A DNA stretch of 64,000 nt from Mesobacillus subterraneus (GCF_020524355.2 NZ_CP129019.1:2418001-2482000), one strand, 5' to 3'; positions 49,187 to 59,516 are shown, counted from the stretch's first letter. The notes: a model not told the origin generated them from the sequence alone. Numbers and translations are program-made.

Positions 49187-50275
49187 TCAAATATAATTCA
49201 TGATTGTTTGAGCGATGTTTTCGACATTCGCAACCTCATCAACCATGTTCGTTGCAATCGCTGCTTTCGGCATCCCGAAAACGATTGATGTATCCTGCGA
49301 TTCGGCAATCGCTTTAACTCCGCCGCTTTTTTTCATCTCAACCAGCCCTTTAGAACCATCTGACCCCATTCCTGTCATGATAACAGCAATTTTAGAGTAG
49401 TTCTTGACGGTACTGATGGACTCGAACATCACATCCACTGAAGGTCGATGACCATTTCGAGGGGACGACAGACTAAGGCTGACTGCCAACGTCGACCCTA
49501 AACTCTTAACCTCCATATGGAATCCACCTGGAGCTATATAGGCCGTTCCTTTTTGTAAAAGTTCCCCATCTTCCGCTTCCTTGACTCTGATCTGGCTCAA
49601 GGAATCTAGTCGATTTGCAAGGGACTTCGTAAAACCAGGCGGCATATGCTGGACGACAAGTATAGGTACATCAATATCTTTTGGCAATGAAGTTAAAACC
49701 TGTTGCAATGCCCGGGGACCCCCGGTAGATGTCCCTATGCAGACTATCTTTTTGGATTCACGGGTAAATCCCCTGGTCGTTACATGTCCTACTACCTTTA
49801 TCTCTGAATCTATTGAACGGTTCTGGTTCTTTCCAATAGATTTGGAGTCTTCAAGAAAGTTTATTTTGGTTAAGTTAGCTTTACTGGCTGATAAAACTTT
49901 CTGGATTAACTCCGTTTTGATTTTATGTAAATCAATAGAAATGGACCCTGATGGCTTTGCCACAAAATCCACAGCTCCCGCTTGTATCGCCTGCAAAGTC
50001 GTGTCTGCGCCTTCTTTCGTGGTGCTTGAAAGCATAACGACAGGAAGCGGTCGTTCTTTCATAACCATCTTCAAAACTTCTAACCCATTAAATTTAGGCA
50101 TCTCGACATCAAGTGTTATAACGTCGGGACTTAATTCCCGCCATTTCTTAATGGCATCTTCTCCGTTACGCGCCGTGCCAATAACATCAATTTCAGGGTG
50201 TTCTGATAGAAAGTCGTTGATCAGCTTGCGCATGAAAGCCGAATCATCTACGATGAGAACTCTAATTTTTGCCAC
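49187..50275 (-). CDS. cheB: Chemotaxis response regulator / methylesterase CheB
   Basis: Demethylates receptors when phosphorylated; 362 aa. The receiver domain has acidic D10/D11 and the phospho-acceptor D56 in TLDVEMP. The esterase domain (about 170-360) has the GTSTGGPRAL serine motif, QHMPPGFT and MTGMGSDG. GTG start at 50275 with AAAGGT upstream, which overlaps the end of flhG. Confidence 0.97.
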   Translation of the reverse strand: MAKIRVLIVDDSAFMRKLINDFLSEHPEIDVIGTARNGEDAIKKWRELSPDVITLDVEMPKFNGLEVLKMVMKERPLPVVMLSSTTKEGADTTLQAIQAGAVDFVAKPSGSISIDLHKIKTELIQKVLSASKANLTKINFLEDSKSIGKNQNRSIDSEIKVVGHVTTRGFTRESKKIVCIGTSTGGPRALQQVLTSLPKDIDVPILVVQHMPPGFTKSLANRLDSLSQIRVKEAEDGELLQKGTAYIAPGGFHMEVKSLGSTLAVSLSLSSPRNGHRPSVDVMFESISTVKNYSKIAVIMTGMGSDGSKGLVEMKKSGGVKAIAESQDTSIVFGMPKAAIATNMVDEVANVENIAQTIMNYI

Positions 50276-50282
50276 TCGACCA

Positions 50283-51149
50283 CTACCTTTCGAAAAGGAA
50301 TTGCTTCAATCTTGCTGTAAAACTCCTGTTATCTCTCTTTTCGGCATTGTAGCTCTCTTTATTGATATATTTTTCAATAATCGCTGCCAATCCTTTAGAA
50401 GCTTGTGACCTTTCATTGAACAACGTAAAGGGTATTTGGCGTTTCACAGCTTCCTGGACTGCTTTATCATCAGGCAGGATCCCAAGCTTGGTAGGGGTCC
50501 TGCCCAAAAATTTCACGAGAACATCCTCGAGCCTTACCATCGTGTCATTGCCCTCCTTGGCAGAACCCGCCCTGTTGACCACTAAATAGAAAGGCAATTC
50601 TGAATCTGCAAGATGAATATATTTCATTGTGGCGTATGCATCCATCAATGAGGTTGGTTCAGTCGTAGTGATGACAATTATTTCATTGACAGACAGCAAG
50701 ATGGATAATGTTTCTTCGTTCAATCCGGCTCCCATATCAAAAATTAGATAATCATACTTCATTAGGACTTCACTTAAGCTGGAAGTAAAATATTCGACGC
50801 TATCACGGTCCATCCTGACCAACTGGCTTAAACCTGTACCGCCTGATATGTATTCAACTCCATGCGGCCCTTCAAAAATAACTTCTTCCATCGAAGATTT
50901 GCCTGAAAGGAAATCGGCAATGGAAAGCGAAGAATTTTTACCCATTAGTATCTCGATGTTCCCCATTCCGATATCAAGGTCAAATAATAATACCTTAAAG
51001 CCTTTTTTGGCGAGGGAAATTGAGAAGTTAAGTGAAAAATTCGATTTGCCGACTCCACCCTTGCCGCTGACCACTGCAAGGGTTTTCGCTTCCTTCGATG
51101 GAGTTTCCATTTTTAGACGATTCCTTAATTTTTCTGCCTGATCATTCAT
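50283..51149 (-). CDS. flhG: Flagellar number/positioning ATPase FlhG (YlxH)
   Basis: MinD-type ATPase that controls flagellar placement together with FlhF. The N-terminal DQAEKLRNRL carries the DQAxxLR motif known to stimulate FlhF GTPase. The deviant Walker A is SGKGGVGKSNFS. From ATG 51149 it is 288 aa; an ATG ten codons upstream lies inside flhF and lacks a ribosome site. Overlaps the flhF stop by 8 nt. Confidence 0.93.
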   Translation of the reverse strand: MNDQAEKLRNRLKMETPSKEAKTLAVVSGKGGVGKSNFSLNFSISLAKKGFKVLLFDLDIGMGNIEILMGKNSSLSIADFLSGKSSMEEVIFEGPHGVEYISGGTGLSQLVRMDRDSVEYFTSSLSEVLMKYDYLIFDMGAGLNEETLSILLSVNEIIVITTTEPTSLMDAYATMKYIHLADSELPFYLVVNRAGSAKEGNDTMVRLEDVLVKFLGRTPTKLGILPDDKAVQEAVKRQIPFTLFNERSQASKGLAAIIEKYINKESYNAEKRDNRSFTARLKQFLFER

Positions 51150-52317
51150 AGGTGCTTGCTCCAAGAATAGTATTTGCAATCATTTTAGGATTCGCCTGGA
51201 TCAGGTCATCTGGCACATCTTGTCCATTGGTCAGATAGGCAATTCCAGTCGAGAACTTTATTGCCATATTAAGCATCGACCCGTAAACCGCAGTTTCATC
51301 CAATTTAGTAAAAATAAATTGATCAATATGAATCAGCGAAAATTGCTTTGTAATTTCTTCCATATCTTTTTGTTTTGCCGTCAAAGCGAGGACAAGGTAG
51401 GTTTCCATGTTCTTACCGAAATCAATTACATTTTTCAAATCGTTTACATATTTTTGATTTCTGAAATTCCGTCCAGCAGTATCAATAAAAACAAGATCAT
51501 ACTCAGCGAATTTATCTGTGGCAGCTTTAAAATCATCCAAGTTGTAGCAAACTTCGATAGGAACATCGAGGATTTTCGCATAAGTTTTCAACTGCTCAAT
51601 TGCCGCAACTCGATAGGTGTCTGTCGTAATAAAAGCCACCTTCTTCTGATGCTTCAATACACATTCAGCAGCAACCTTTGCCAAAGTTGTCGTTTTCCCT
51701 ACTCCCGTCGGTCCAATGACATTGACAAACTTCCTTTTAAAAGAAACTCCTTCAAATGAAAGTGGAGAAAGCTTGTCTCCAATAGCTGAGCCAATCCAGT
51801 CGGTAATTTCCTTATCACTTGCTTTCGCTCCACCAAGGTACCACTTTTCAAGAATAGCTGCAGCCAATTCATCAATAATTTCATGATCTACTTCCTGATC
51901 TCTCAAGTATTGGATTTGCCTGCTCAATGGTTCTGGCAAAGGAACACCTTCAGATTTACCCGTTCCCTTTAACATTTCCTTAAGCTGAGAAATTTCTTTT
52001 AAAAGGTCCTTGTCGGCTTTTCGCTGAATTTCTGTTAAAGGGTTCATCTTTACAGTTTGTAAGCCTTTTTTAGATTCATCATCTTTTACGTACGGCTTGA
52101 ATTTATTTGGCTTATCCGTACTGGCAGGCTTTGGACTTGCTTCAGTGTCTGGGTCAATGGCGGCAATTACCTCAATACTATTTTTCTTAAAAAAGCCCAT
52201 GAACCCTCCTGTCTGGACAACACGAGAATTCAAGATTACTGCATCACTTCCCAATTCCCCTCTGACTAGTTTCATTGCTTCCGGCATGGATGAAGCTGTA
52301 TACTTTTTCACTTTCAT
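51142..52317 (-). CDS. flhF: SRP-type GTPase FlhF
   Basis: Flagellar placement GTPase of 391 aa. A basic N-terminal B domain (about 1-110) precedes N and G domains with IGPTGVGKTTTLAKVAAE, DTYRVAAIEQLKTYA, and DTAGRN. ATG overlaps the flhA stop by 4 nt. Confidence 0.96.
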   Translation of the reverse strand: MKVKKYTASSMPEAMKLVRGELGSDAVILNSRVVQTGGFMGFFKKNSIEVIAAIDPDTEASPKPASTDKPNKFKPYVKDDESKKGLQTVKMNPLTEIQRKADKDLLKEISQLKEMLKGTGKSEGVPLPEPLSRQIQYLRDQEVDHEIIDELAAAILEKWYLGGAKASDKEITDWIGSAIGDKLSPLSFEGVSFKRKFVNVIGPTGVGKTTTLAKVAAECVLKHQKKVAFITTDTYRVAAIEQLKTYAKILDVPIEVCYNLDDFKAATDKFAEYDLVFIDTAGRNFRNQKYVNDLKNVIDFGKNMETYLVLALTAKQKDMEEITKQFSLIHIDQFIFTKLDETAVYGSMLNMAIKFSTGIAYLTNGQDVPDDLIQANPKMIANTILGASTYE

Positions 52318-54350
52318 TCTACATTCACCACTCCGACACTTTGGACTTCAACATTTGCTTCGAGTTCGTTATAAGACAATACAGGAATCTGTGCAAAATA
52401 CCTTTCAGTCAACTGGCGCACATACATCCTGACTGCAGGTGAGCATAAGATAATCGGGGTTTGTTCCATTATGCTCAATTGCTCTACCTGGTTTGCCACA
52501 GATTCCAAAACCCCTTGCGAAAGGGCCGGATCAAGAGATAAGAAGTTACCGTGCTCAGTTTGCTGGACACCTTCCGCAATCACCTTTTCTACCCTTCCTG
52601 ACAGTGTAATCACCTTTAAGGTTTCTCCATTCCGTGAATACTGGTTCGTAATTTGCCTTGCAAGTGCCTGACGAACATATTCAGCAAGAATGTCTGTATC
52701 TGATGTTACTTTTCCGTAATCTGCAAGTGTTTCGAAGATAATCGGTAAATTCCTGATTGATACATTCTCCTTAAGCAGCTTGCCAAGTACTTTTTGAATT
52801 TCTCCAACAGATAATGGATTAGGAGTTGCTTCCTCGACAAGGATTGGATAGCTTTCACGAAGATGATCGATCAGCTGCTTTGTTTCCTGTCTTCCGAGCA
52901 ACTCATGTGCATTAGCCTTGATCACTTCTGTAATATGTGTCGACACCACTGAAGGCGGATCGACAACGGTGTAGCCGAAGATTTCAGCCTGTTCCTTCAT
53001 TTCTTCCGTGATCCATTTAGCAGGCAAGCCAAAACTTGGTTCGATTGTATCGATTCCTTCAATTGAATCATCATCTATACCAGGACTCATTGCCAGATAA
53101 TGATCGAGGAGCAATTCACCCCTGGCCATTTCATTTCCTTTAATTTTCAGTCTGTATTCATTCGGTTGGAGCTGAATATTGTCCCGGATCCTGACCACCG
53201 GAATGACTAATCCCAGCTCAATGGCCAGCTGCCTTCTTATCATGACAATCCGGTCTAAAAGGTCTCCTCCCTGGTTAGCGTCTGCTAGGGGAATTAACCC
53301 ATACCCAAATTCAAACTCAATTGGATCAACATTTAGTAGATTAACAACACTTTCTGGACTCTTCATCTCGTCCATCTGGATGTCTTCTTCCATTTCCTGC
53401 AGCTGCTGCTTATCCGGCTCTGGAACACGGGAGAAGGAGTACCCACCAAAAGCCATCAGTGCTGCGATTGGAATCGTAAGCATATCGTGGATTGGTGTAA
53501 ACAGCCCTAAAAGGAAAATCGTTGCTGCCCCGACATACAGCATTTTAGGATAAGCCAGTAACTGTGAAGTAATATCAATTCCAAGATTTCCGTCAGACGC
53601 AGCACGAGTAACCACTATACCAGTCGCTGTTGAAATCAGCAGTGCCGGAATTTGACTGACAATCCCATCTCCAACTGTCAATAATGAGAATTTTTCAGCT
53701 GATTCTCCAATGCTTAACCCTAATTGAGTCATACCTATGACAATCCCGAAGATCAAGTTGATCAGAACGATGATAATTCCCGCGATCGCATCTCCTTTTA
53801 CGAATTTACTAGCACCGTCCATCGCACCGTAAAAGTCGGCTTCACGGCTTACTTTTTCGCGTCGTTCACGCGCCTGCTGTTCAGAAATCATCCCGGCATT
53901 TAAATCAGCATCGATACTCATTTGCTTACCAGGCATCGCATCCAGTGTAAATCGTGCTGCCACCTCTGAAACACGCTCTGAACCTTTGGTGATGACGACG
54001 AATTGGATTATGATCAGTATCAGGAAAACGACCATCCCGACAACAACATTCCCTCCGACAACGAAGGTTCCGAACGTCTCAACCACTCCGCCTGCTTCAC
54101 CTTTTGACAGAATTGAACGTGTTGTCGATACATTCAGCCCAAGCCTGAATAATGTTAACAACAGCAGCAGTGAAGGAAAAACAGAAAACTGCAGCGGCTC
54201 GGTCATATTCATTGTGTTCAATAGCACCAGTAGTGCAATTGAGATGTTTACCATGATTAGTACACTTAATAGCCATGACGGAAAAGGAATGATCAACATG
54301 GCTACGATTAATATGACACTAAGCAGGACGGATAGGTCTCTTGCTGACAT
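52314..54350 (-). CDS. flhA: Flagellar export gate protein FlhA
   Basis: Large component of the flagellar type III export gate; 678 aa. About eight membrane segments span the first 310 residues, and the conserved FHIPEP-type loop region (RFTLDAMPGKQMSIDADLN) lies between segments. The cytoplasmic domain (about 350-678) binds substrates. ATG at 54350 with AGGAGAG upstream. Coupled to flhF. Confidence 0.98.
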   Translation of the reverse strand: MSARDLSVLLSVILIVAMLIIPFPSWLLSVLIMVNISIALLVLLNTMNMTEPLQFSVFPSLLLLLTLFRLGLNVSTTRSILSKGEAGGVVETFGTFVVGGNVVVGMVVFLILIIIQFVVITKGSERVSEVAARFTLDAMPGKQMSIDADLNAGMISEQQARERREKVSREADFYGAMDGASKFVKGDAIAGIIIVLINLIFGIVIGMTQLGLSIGESAEKFSLLTVGDGIVSQIPALLISTATGIVVTRAASDGNLGIDITSQLLAYPKMLYVGAATIFLLGLFTPIHDMLTIPIAALMAFGGYSFSRVPEPDKQQLQEMEEDIQMDEMKSPESVVNLLNVDPIEFEFGYGLIPLADANQGGDLLDRIVMIRRQLAIELGLVIPVVRIRDNIQLQPNEYRLKIKGNEMARGELLLDHYLAMSPGIDDDSIEGIDTIEPSFGLPAKWITEEMKEQAEIFGYTVVDPPSVVSTHITEVIKANAHELLGRQETKQLIDHLRESYPILVEEATPNPLSVGEIQKVLGKLLKENVSIRNLPIIFETLADYGKVTSDTDILAEYVRQALARQITNQYSRNGETLKVITLSGRVEKVIAEGVQQTEHGNFLSLDPALSQGVLESVANQVEQLSIMEQTPIILCSPAVRMYVRQLTERYFAQIPVLSYNELEANVEVQSVGVVNVE

Positions 54351-54384
54351 AGTACTTCTCTCCTAAACACTGCATACCTAAGAA

Positions 54385-55470
54385 TTACAGCACTTTATTT
54401 TTTGTTTGATATACATAGGCCAGGATTTCTGCCACCGCTTTGAAAAATTCCTCAGGAATGGCATCCCCTATTTCAGACTGGCTGTATAAAGCCCTTGCCA
54501 GAGGACGGTTCTCGACAGAAATGATGTCATTTTCCTTGGCAATCAATTTAATCTTCTGTGCAACAAAATCGACACCTTTTGCTACAACAATCGGCGCATC
54601 TGACTTCTGCTCGTCATATTTTAACGCAATCGCAAAATGAGTCGGGTTTGTTATGACCACATCCGCTTTTGGGACTTCTTGCATCATCCGCCGCATTGCC
54701 ATCTCTCTTTGCTTCTGCTTGATTTTCGACTTGATCAGAGGGTCACCCTCGATATTTTTATACTCATCTTTCAAGTCTTGCTTTGACATACGGATACTTT
54801 TCTCATAATCATATTTTTGGTACAGATAATCCAATAATGATAAAGATAGCAATGCTCCGGAAGCAAAAAGACCCATCTGAAGCGTCAGCCCCGCAATGGT
54901 AGTAAGTGCAGCACCAACACTCTTATTAGCAAGCAGCAAGACTTCGTCCAATCGCAGCCACAGAACTGAGAAAGCAATCACTCCTACAAAGGTAATTTTG
55001 AGGATTGATTTTAACAATTCAACGATAGCCCTCATGGAAAAAATCCTTTTGAAGCCGCTAATTGGATTAATCTTTTCAAGTTTCATTTGTATTGCCTCAG
55101 TAGAAAACATAAAGCCGACTTGAATGTAGTTGGCAGCCACTCCTGCGATCAACGCAACAATCATGACCGGTCCGAGGAAAATGAGCAGTTCACCCAATAT
55201 CTCGATTACAATTGATTCAATATTGTTCGCTGTCAAATCCATCAGCATATAATTTTGCAGTGAATGGCGAAGAATTCCGATGAGTCGCTCCAGCATCACA
55301 CTGCCAAAAAACATTAAAAACAAAAACACAGCAAGGAGGACAATGGCTGTATTGACATCCTGGCTTTTGGCAACCTGTCCTTTTTTTCGTGCGTCCTGCC
55401 TCTTTTTAGGAGTCGCTCTTTCAGTTTTCTCACCTGCAAAAAATTGCAGGTCTAATCTTAAAAAATCCAT
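54385..55470 (-). CDS. flhB: Flagellar export switch protein FlhB
   Basis: Export substrate-specificity switch, 361 aa. Four membrane segments (about 30-215), then the cytoplasmic domain with the autocleavage motif NPTH near residue 270. The N-terminus has the typical KTERATPKKRQDARKKGQVAKS. ATG at 55470 with GGAGGAG upstream, immediately after fliR. Confidence 0.98.
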   Translation of the reverse strand: MDFLRLDLQFFAGEKTERATPKKRQDARKKGQVAKSQDVNTAIVLLAVFLFLMFFGSVMLERLIGILRHSLQNYMLMDLTANNIESIVIEILGELLIFLGPVMIVALIAGVAANYIQVGFMFSTEAIQMKLEKINPISGFKRIFSMRAIVELLKSILKITFVGVIAFSVLWLRLDEVLLLANKSVGAALTTIAGLTLQMGLFASGALLSLSLLDYLYQKYDYEKSIRMSKQDLKDEYKNIEGDPLIKSKIKQKQREMAMRRMMQEVPKADVVITNPTHFAIALKYDEQKSDAPIVVAKGVDFVAQKIKLIAKENDIISVENRPLARALYSQSEIGDAIPEEFFKAVAEILAYVYQTKNKVL

Positions 55471-56247
55471 TTAAGCTCCTCCGATCAATTCCATCAATCC
55501 TCGCATTGTCGCAAGAGTGGTTGAGAATAGATCCGATATTACCATTATCAGCACGCCCATTACCGCAATAAGGACGAGAAAGCTGACAGCAATTTTGACT
55601 GGCAGTCCGACTACAAATATATTTAATTGCGGCACAGTTCTTGCCACAATCCCCAGCGCGACATCGACCAGGAACAAACTGCCAACAACCGGCAGGGACA
55701 TTTGGAAGGCAATAATGAACATTTTGTTAAAAGCCAGGATAATGAATTCGGCAATATTTTCATTCCCAAAGGGAATCATCAGCTGATCGATTTGGATAAA
55801 ATCATAACTGTAAAATATTCCATCCATCAACAAATGATGCCCATTGACTGTCAGCAGAAACAAAAGAGCAATTGTATATAAATACTGCCCCATCAGTGGG
55901 CTTTGTGCGCCTGTTTGTGGATCAATGACATTCGCGATTGCAAAGCCCATTTGAAAATCGATGAATCCCCCTGCAATCTGGATGGCAGCCATCATTAAAG
56001 CCGCAATGAAGCCTATGAATAACCCAACCATTGCTTCTTTGATGACCAGCATGAAATACGTGCTATCTACTGTTATTTCTGGAGATCCTATTGCGGTAAA
56101 CATGATGATAGAAAGCATGGATCCCAGCCCTACTTTATGTGATGCGGGTATCGTCCGATATGAAAATAAAGGCATCATCAAGAAAAAGGACGTCACCCTT
56201 ACAAAAATCAGCAGGAATGCCGGAAACGATGGAATGAAATCTAGCAT
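55471..56247 (-). CDS. fliR: Flagellar export protein FliR
   Basis: Integral membrane export protein, 258 aa, with about six hydrophobic segments and the family ending FSTTLATMRGLMELIG. The start ATG at 56247 has only a weak ribosome site, so it may depend on coupling to fliQ four bases upstream. Its stop is adjacent to the flhB start. Confidence 0.96.
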   Translation of the reverse strand: MLDFIPSFPAFLLIFVRVTSFFLMMPLFSYRTIPASHKVGLGSMLSIIMFTAIGSPEITVDSTYFMLVIKEAMVGLFIGFIAALMMAAIQIAGGFIDFQMGFAIANVIDPQTGAQSPLMGQYLYTIALLFLLTVNGHHLLMDGIFYSYDFIQIDQLMIPFGNENIAEFIILAFNKMFIIAFQMSLPVVGSLFLVDVALGIVARTVPQLNIFVVGLPVKIAVSFLVLIAVMGVLIMVISDLFSTTLATMRGLMELIGGA

Positions 56248-56251
56248 CTCA

Positions 56252-56521
56252 TCAGCCTACGAACCTTGTAAGATTTGAAAATATCTCCGTCGCATAGCTC
56301 AGCATATAACTGAGCATCCACGTCCCAAAGAAAATGACGCCGACCAGGACGGCAACAATTTTCGGCACAAAAGCCAGTGTCTGTTCCTGTATTTGCGTTG
56401 TAGCCTGAAAAATACTGACGATCAAACCAACTACCAGCGCTAGTATCAGCAAAGGCCCTGAAATCATTAAAACTGTATAAATTCCTCTTTCAGCTATCGA
56501 AATAACCGCTTCTGATGTCAT
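56252..56521 (-). CDS. fliQ: Flagellar export protein FliQ
   Basis: An 89-residue export gate component with two membrane segments (about 17-42 and 52-76) and the family's VISIAERGIYTVLMISGP and STTQIQEQTLAFVPKI-like segments. ATG at 56521 with AGGTGAATG-type ribosome sequence upstream. Confidence 0.96.
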   Translation of the reverse strand: MTSEAVISIAERGIYTVLMISGPLLILALVVGLIVSIFQATTQIQEQTLAFVPKIVAVLVGVIFFGTWMLSYMLSYATEIFSNLTRFVG

Positions 56522-56536
56522 TTTTCATTCACCTGC

Positions 56537-57202
56537 TTAAAAACTTTGTAATAATGATTTCACGACTAAATACCATCCGTCTACCATGACAAAAAGCAAA
56601 ATTTTAAATGGAAGTGAAATCATGACTGGCGGAAGCATCATCATCCCCATCGACATCAAGACACTTGCCACAACCATATCTATTACTAGAAAAGGGATGA
56701 ATATCATGAACCCGATTTGGAATGCTGTTTTGATTTCACTGATGGCAAATGCAGGAACAAGAGCTGTCAGAGGGATATCTTGAATGGATTCAGGTGTGTC
56801 AGCTTTAGAATATTCAAGGAACAACGTTAAATCCTTCTGTCTGGTATGAGCACTCATGAATTCCTTGAAAGGGATGGATGCCCGGTCGTAGGCTTGCTCC
56901 AAATTGATTTCTTCATTGAATAAAGGAGTCAGAGCTTGTTCATTCACTTCCTGGAAAGTAGGTGCCATGATGAAGAATGACAGGAACATTGCAAGACCGA
57001 CCAACACTTGGTTGGGCGGCATTTGCTGTGTTGCAAGCGCCGTTCTGACAAAGGAAAGAACGATGATGATCCTTGTAAAACTTGTCATTAAAATCAAGAT
57101 GCCTGGCGCAATGGAAAGCACGGTCAGAAGGAGCATCAGCTTAACGGATGTCGAGACACTCTCAGGAGCACTGCTGTTGAAAAACTCCATAAACTCATTC
57201 AT
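56537..57202 (-). CDS. fliP: Flagellar export protein FliP
   Basis: Export gate component of 221 aa, matching B. subtilis length. The first hydrophobic stretch is followed by ILMTSFTRIIIVLSFVRTALATQQ and later VVDMVVASVLMSMGMMMLPP-like segments, both diagnostic. ATG at 57202 overlaps the fliO stop by 8 nt; 21 further upstream codons are open but lie in fliO. Confidence 0.96.
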   Translation of the reverse strand: MNEFMEFFNSSAPESVSTSVKLMLLLTVLSIAPGILILMTSFTRIIIVLSFVRTALATQQMPPNQVLVGLAMFLSFFIMAPTFQEVNEQALTPLFNEEINLEQAYDRASIPFKEFMSAHTRQKDLTLFLEYSKADTPESIQDIPLTALVPAFAISEIKTAFQIGFMIFIPFLVIDMVVASVLMSMGMMMLPPVMISLPFKILLFVMVDGWYLVVKSLLQSF

Positions 57203-57857
57203 TTTTTTCTGACCCTTTCTTCTGAATCTCCTCAAACATTTTCTTTCTTCCGCTCGCCATATCACTCAGTTGATTCTTTAGTAGTGCGGAAAAATCGGAA
57301 CGCTGATTGCCGCCATCTTTCTTCGCTCTTTTAAGCAACTTTGTCACAATATCGCTTGGCTGTACAAGCTGCTCCATTTTATTGTTATACTCCTGAATGA
57401 CTTGGCTATACTCTTCCGGGTCGTCTATTTCTTTTAGTAGTTGTATATTTTCTCCTACACCAACGATGAGCAGCTTATTGCCCGCTTTAACAATCTGGAC
57501 TGATCTGTTAGCGCCAAGGCTTGCGCCTCCGAGATTTTCTACAAGCTGCGAGCTTTTATATACCATACTCTTTTTATTAATGAACTTAAGGAGAAAGTAG
57601 ATTAATGCTGCCACAAAGGCGGTAGCAAGGATCATCCTGACGAAATCCAGGAAACTTACTCCAACCTGGGAATCTTCATCGTTTGATATGTTTGTATTTT
57701 TATCTGCCTGTTCATCTTCACACGATGGATCTTTCAAGCAATCCTTTACACTCTTATTTAGCTGCTCTGCGCTCGGGAAGCTCAGCGGACTTAACAAAGC
57801 AGCTAATAAGAAAAGAATTGTCGAGGCAGTTCGGAATAATCTTAACAATTGCCGCAC
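57195..57857 (-). CDS. fliO: Flagellar biosynthesis protein FliO (FliZ)
   Basis: Scaffold for FliP ring assembly; 220 aa. A signal-like N-terminus (about 8-28) is followed by a Cys/Asp/Glu-rich external segment (CLKDPSCEDE), a membrane segment (about 75-95) and a basic cytoplasmic tail. GTG at 57857 sits very close to AGAGG; a TTG three codons later (57848) has better spacing and may be the start. Known as fliZ in B. subtilis. Confidence 0.88.
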   Translation of the reverse strand: MRQLLRLFRTASTILFLLAALLSPLSFPSAEQLNKSVKDCLKDPSCEDEQADKNTNISNDEDSQVGVSFLDFVRMILATAFVAALIYFLLKFINKKSMVYKSSQLVENLGGASLGANRSVQIVKAGNKLLIVGVGENIQLLKEIDDPEEYSQVIQEYNNKMEQLVQPSDIVTKLLKRAKKDGGNQRSDFSALLKNQLSDMASGRKKMFEEIQKKGSEKNE

Positions 57858-57878
57858 CCTCTAAATGATAAAAGTTCA

Positions 57879-58241
57879 CTAACCTAATGTTTTTGAAATC
57901 GCTTCGATAACACGGTCTGCTTGGAAAGGTTTTACGATGAAATCTTTTGCACCAGCCTGGATTGCATCAATGACCATCGCTTGCTGGCCCATTGCTGAAC
58001 ACATGATAACCTTTGCGTTCGGGTTGATTTTTTTGATTTCCTTTAAGGAAGTGATGCCATCCATTTCTGGCATTGTAATATCCATTGTCACAAGGTCAGG
58101 CTGGAATTCTTTATATTTTTCAAGTGCCTGTGCACCGTCAGCTGCCTCTGCGACGACTTCGAAGCCGTTTTTTGTCAAAATATCCTTAATCATCATTCTC
58201 ATGAAAGCCGCATCGTCTACGACTAAAATCTTGTTTGCCAT
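57879..58241 (-). CDS. cheY: Chemotaxis response regulator CheY
   Basis: Single-domain receiver of 120 aa that switches the motor when phosphorylated. The acidic pocket D9/D10, the acceptor D54 in TMDITMP and the lysine in IVKPF are all present. ATG at 58241 with AGGGGGAA upstream. Between fliY and fliO, as in B. subtilis. Confidence 0.98.
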   Translation of the reverse strand: MANKILVVDDAAFMRMMIKDILTKNGFEVVAEAADGAQALEKYKEFQPDLVTMDITMPEMDGITSLKEIKKINPNAKVIMCSAMGQQAMVIDAIQAGAKDFIVKPFQADRVIEAISKTLG

Positions 58242-58259
58242 TGGAATTCCCCCTGTAGA

Positions 58260-59516
58260 TTATTTCAATTTTTTAATGCGATCGCTCTGGCTGATTATAT
58301 CCGTAACACGGACACCAAAATTCTCATCAATAACAACTACTTCACCTTGAGCAATCAAGCGATTGTTGACTAGAATATCGACAGGTTCTCCGGCTAGTTT
58401 GTCTAGCTCGATGATTGAACCCGATCCCAATTCGAGGATGTCTCTAACCGAACGTTTCGTTCTGCCCAGTTCAACTGTGACCTGCAGCGGAATATCAAGC
58501 AGCATATCCAGGTTCTTTGTCTCCGCCTGTTGTGTCTGCACTGTCTCAAAACTTGAGAATACAGCAGGTTGAACCGTTGGCTGTGCTCCTGGCATCACAT
58601 GGCCTATATGCTGTGGCGCCGATGGCATTGGCTGAGAATAGCCATGTCCTTGTGGAACTCCCTGATTGGTTTGTGGCTGATAAAAAGCGGGTTCATGTTG
58701 CACCTGATATTCTTGCTGCATCGCCTGAGTTTGAGCGTAGTTGGCCTGTTCTTGCGCAGTATTAGATTGACTTAATTCAACCTGATTACTTTGCGGTATA
58801 GGTGAAGCTTGAGTTTCAGGTGCCTGTGCACCACCGGGATTCAATAATTCATCAACCAAACTTTTAGCGAAACTTACTGGCAAAAGTTGCATAATATTAG
58901 AATCTATTAAATTGCCAATCTTTAACGAGAATGATACTTTTACCAAAATATCATCCTCAGGAATCGAATCAGTTCCTTCACCTTCCACTACATTCAACAG
59001 ATTGATATTCGGAGGTGAAATATCGACTCTTTTGCTAAACACTGTCGACATGGAGGTTGCAGCAGATCCCATCATTTGGTTCATTGCCTCTTGAACGGCA
59101 CTCAGCTGAATCTCATCAAGTAATTCCCTTGGGTTCAATCCATCGCCACCAAGCATTAAATCCGCGATAATCGCTGCATCATTTTGTTGGATAACAAGCA
59201 TATTACTGCCGGTAAATCCTTCTGTATAGTATACCTGCACGGCCACATAAGGATCAGGAAAAGCATCTTCAAGTTTTGACCTGTGCACAGCTGTAACCGT
59301 AGGGGTATTAATTTCCACCTTCTGGTTCAATAAAGTTGATAATGCGGTAGCTGAACTGCCAAACGATATGTTGCCGATTTCTCCTAAAGCATCTCTTTCC
59401 ATGAAAGAAAAATAGTCATCTACGTTAATTGTACTTTCTGTTTCTTCCGCTTCATCAGAGGTTCCTCTAAGAAGCGCATCAATTTCATCTTGAGATAACA
59501 TGTCATCGCTCACCAT
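58260..59516 (-). CDS. fliY: Flagellar switch protein/CheY-P phosphatase FliY
   Basis: Motor switch component with CheC-like phosphatase activity; 418 aa. The N-terminal LSQDEIDALLRG resembles the CheY-binding segment of FliM. Two CheC-type motifs follow (GEIGNISFGSSATALS and VQEAMNQMMGSAATSMS). A Gln/Pro-rich linker (about 235-335) leads to the C-terminal SpoA/FliN domain. ATG at 59516 is chosen because AAGGGGGGA lies upstream; it overlaps the fliM stop by 14 nt. Confidence 0.96.
   Translation of the reverse strand: MVSDDMLSQDEIDALLRGTSDEAEETESTINVDDYFSFMERDALGEIGNISFGSSATALSTLLNQKVEINTPTVTAVHRSKLEDAFPDPYVAVQVYYTEGFTGSNMLVIQQNDAAIIADLMLGGDGLNPRELLDEIQLSAVQEAMNQMMGSAATSMSTVFSKRVDISPPNINLLNVVEGEGTDSIPEDDILVKVSFSLKIGNLIDSNIMQLLPVSFAKSLVDELLNPGGAQAPETQASPIPQSNQVELSQSNTAQEQANYAQTQAMQQEYQVQHEPAFYQPQTNQGVPQGHGYSQPMPSAPQHIGHVMPGAQPTVQPAVFSSFETVQTQQAETKNLDMLLDIPLQVTVELGRTKRSVRDILELGSGSIIELDKLAGEPVDILVNNRLIAQGEVVVIDENFGVRVTDIISQSDRIKKLK

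Noticed and set aside
49581-50408. 275-codon plus-strand frame antisense to cheB/flhG
   Set aside because: Long only because of codon bias of the genes opposite it; no recognisable domain.
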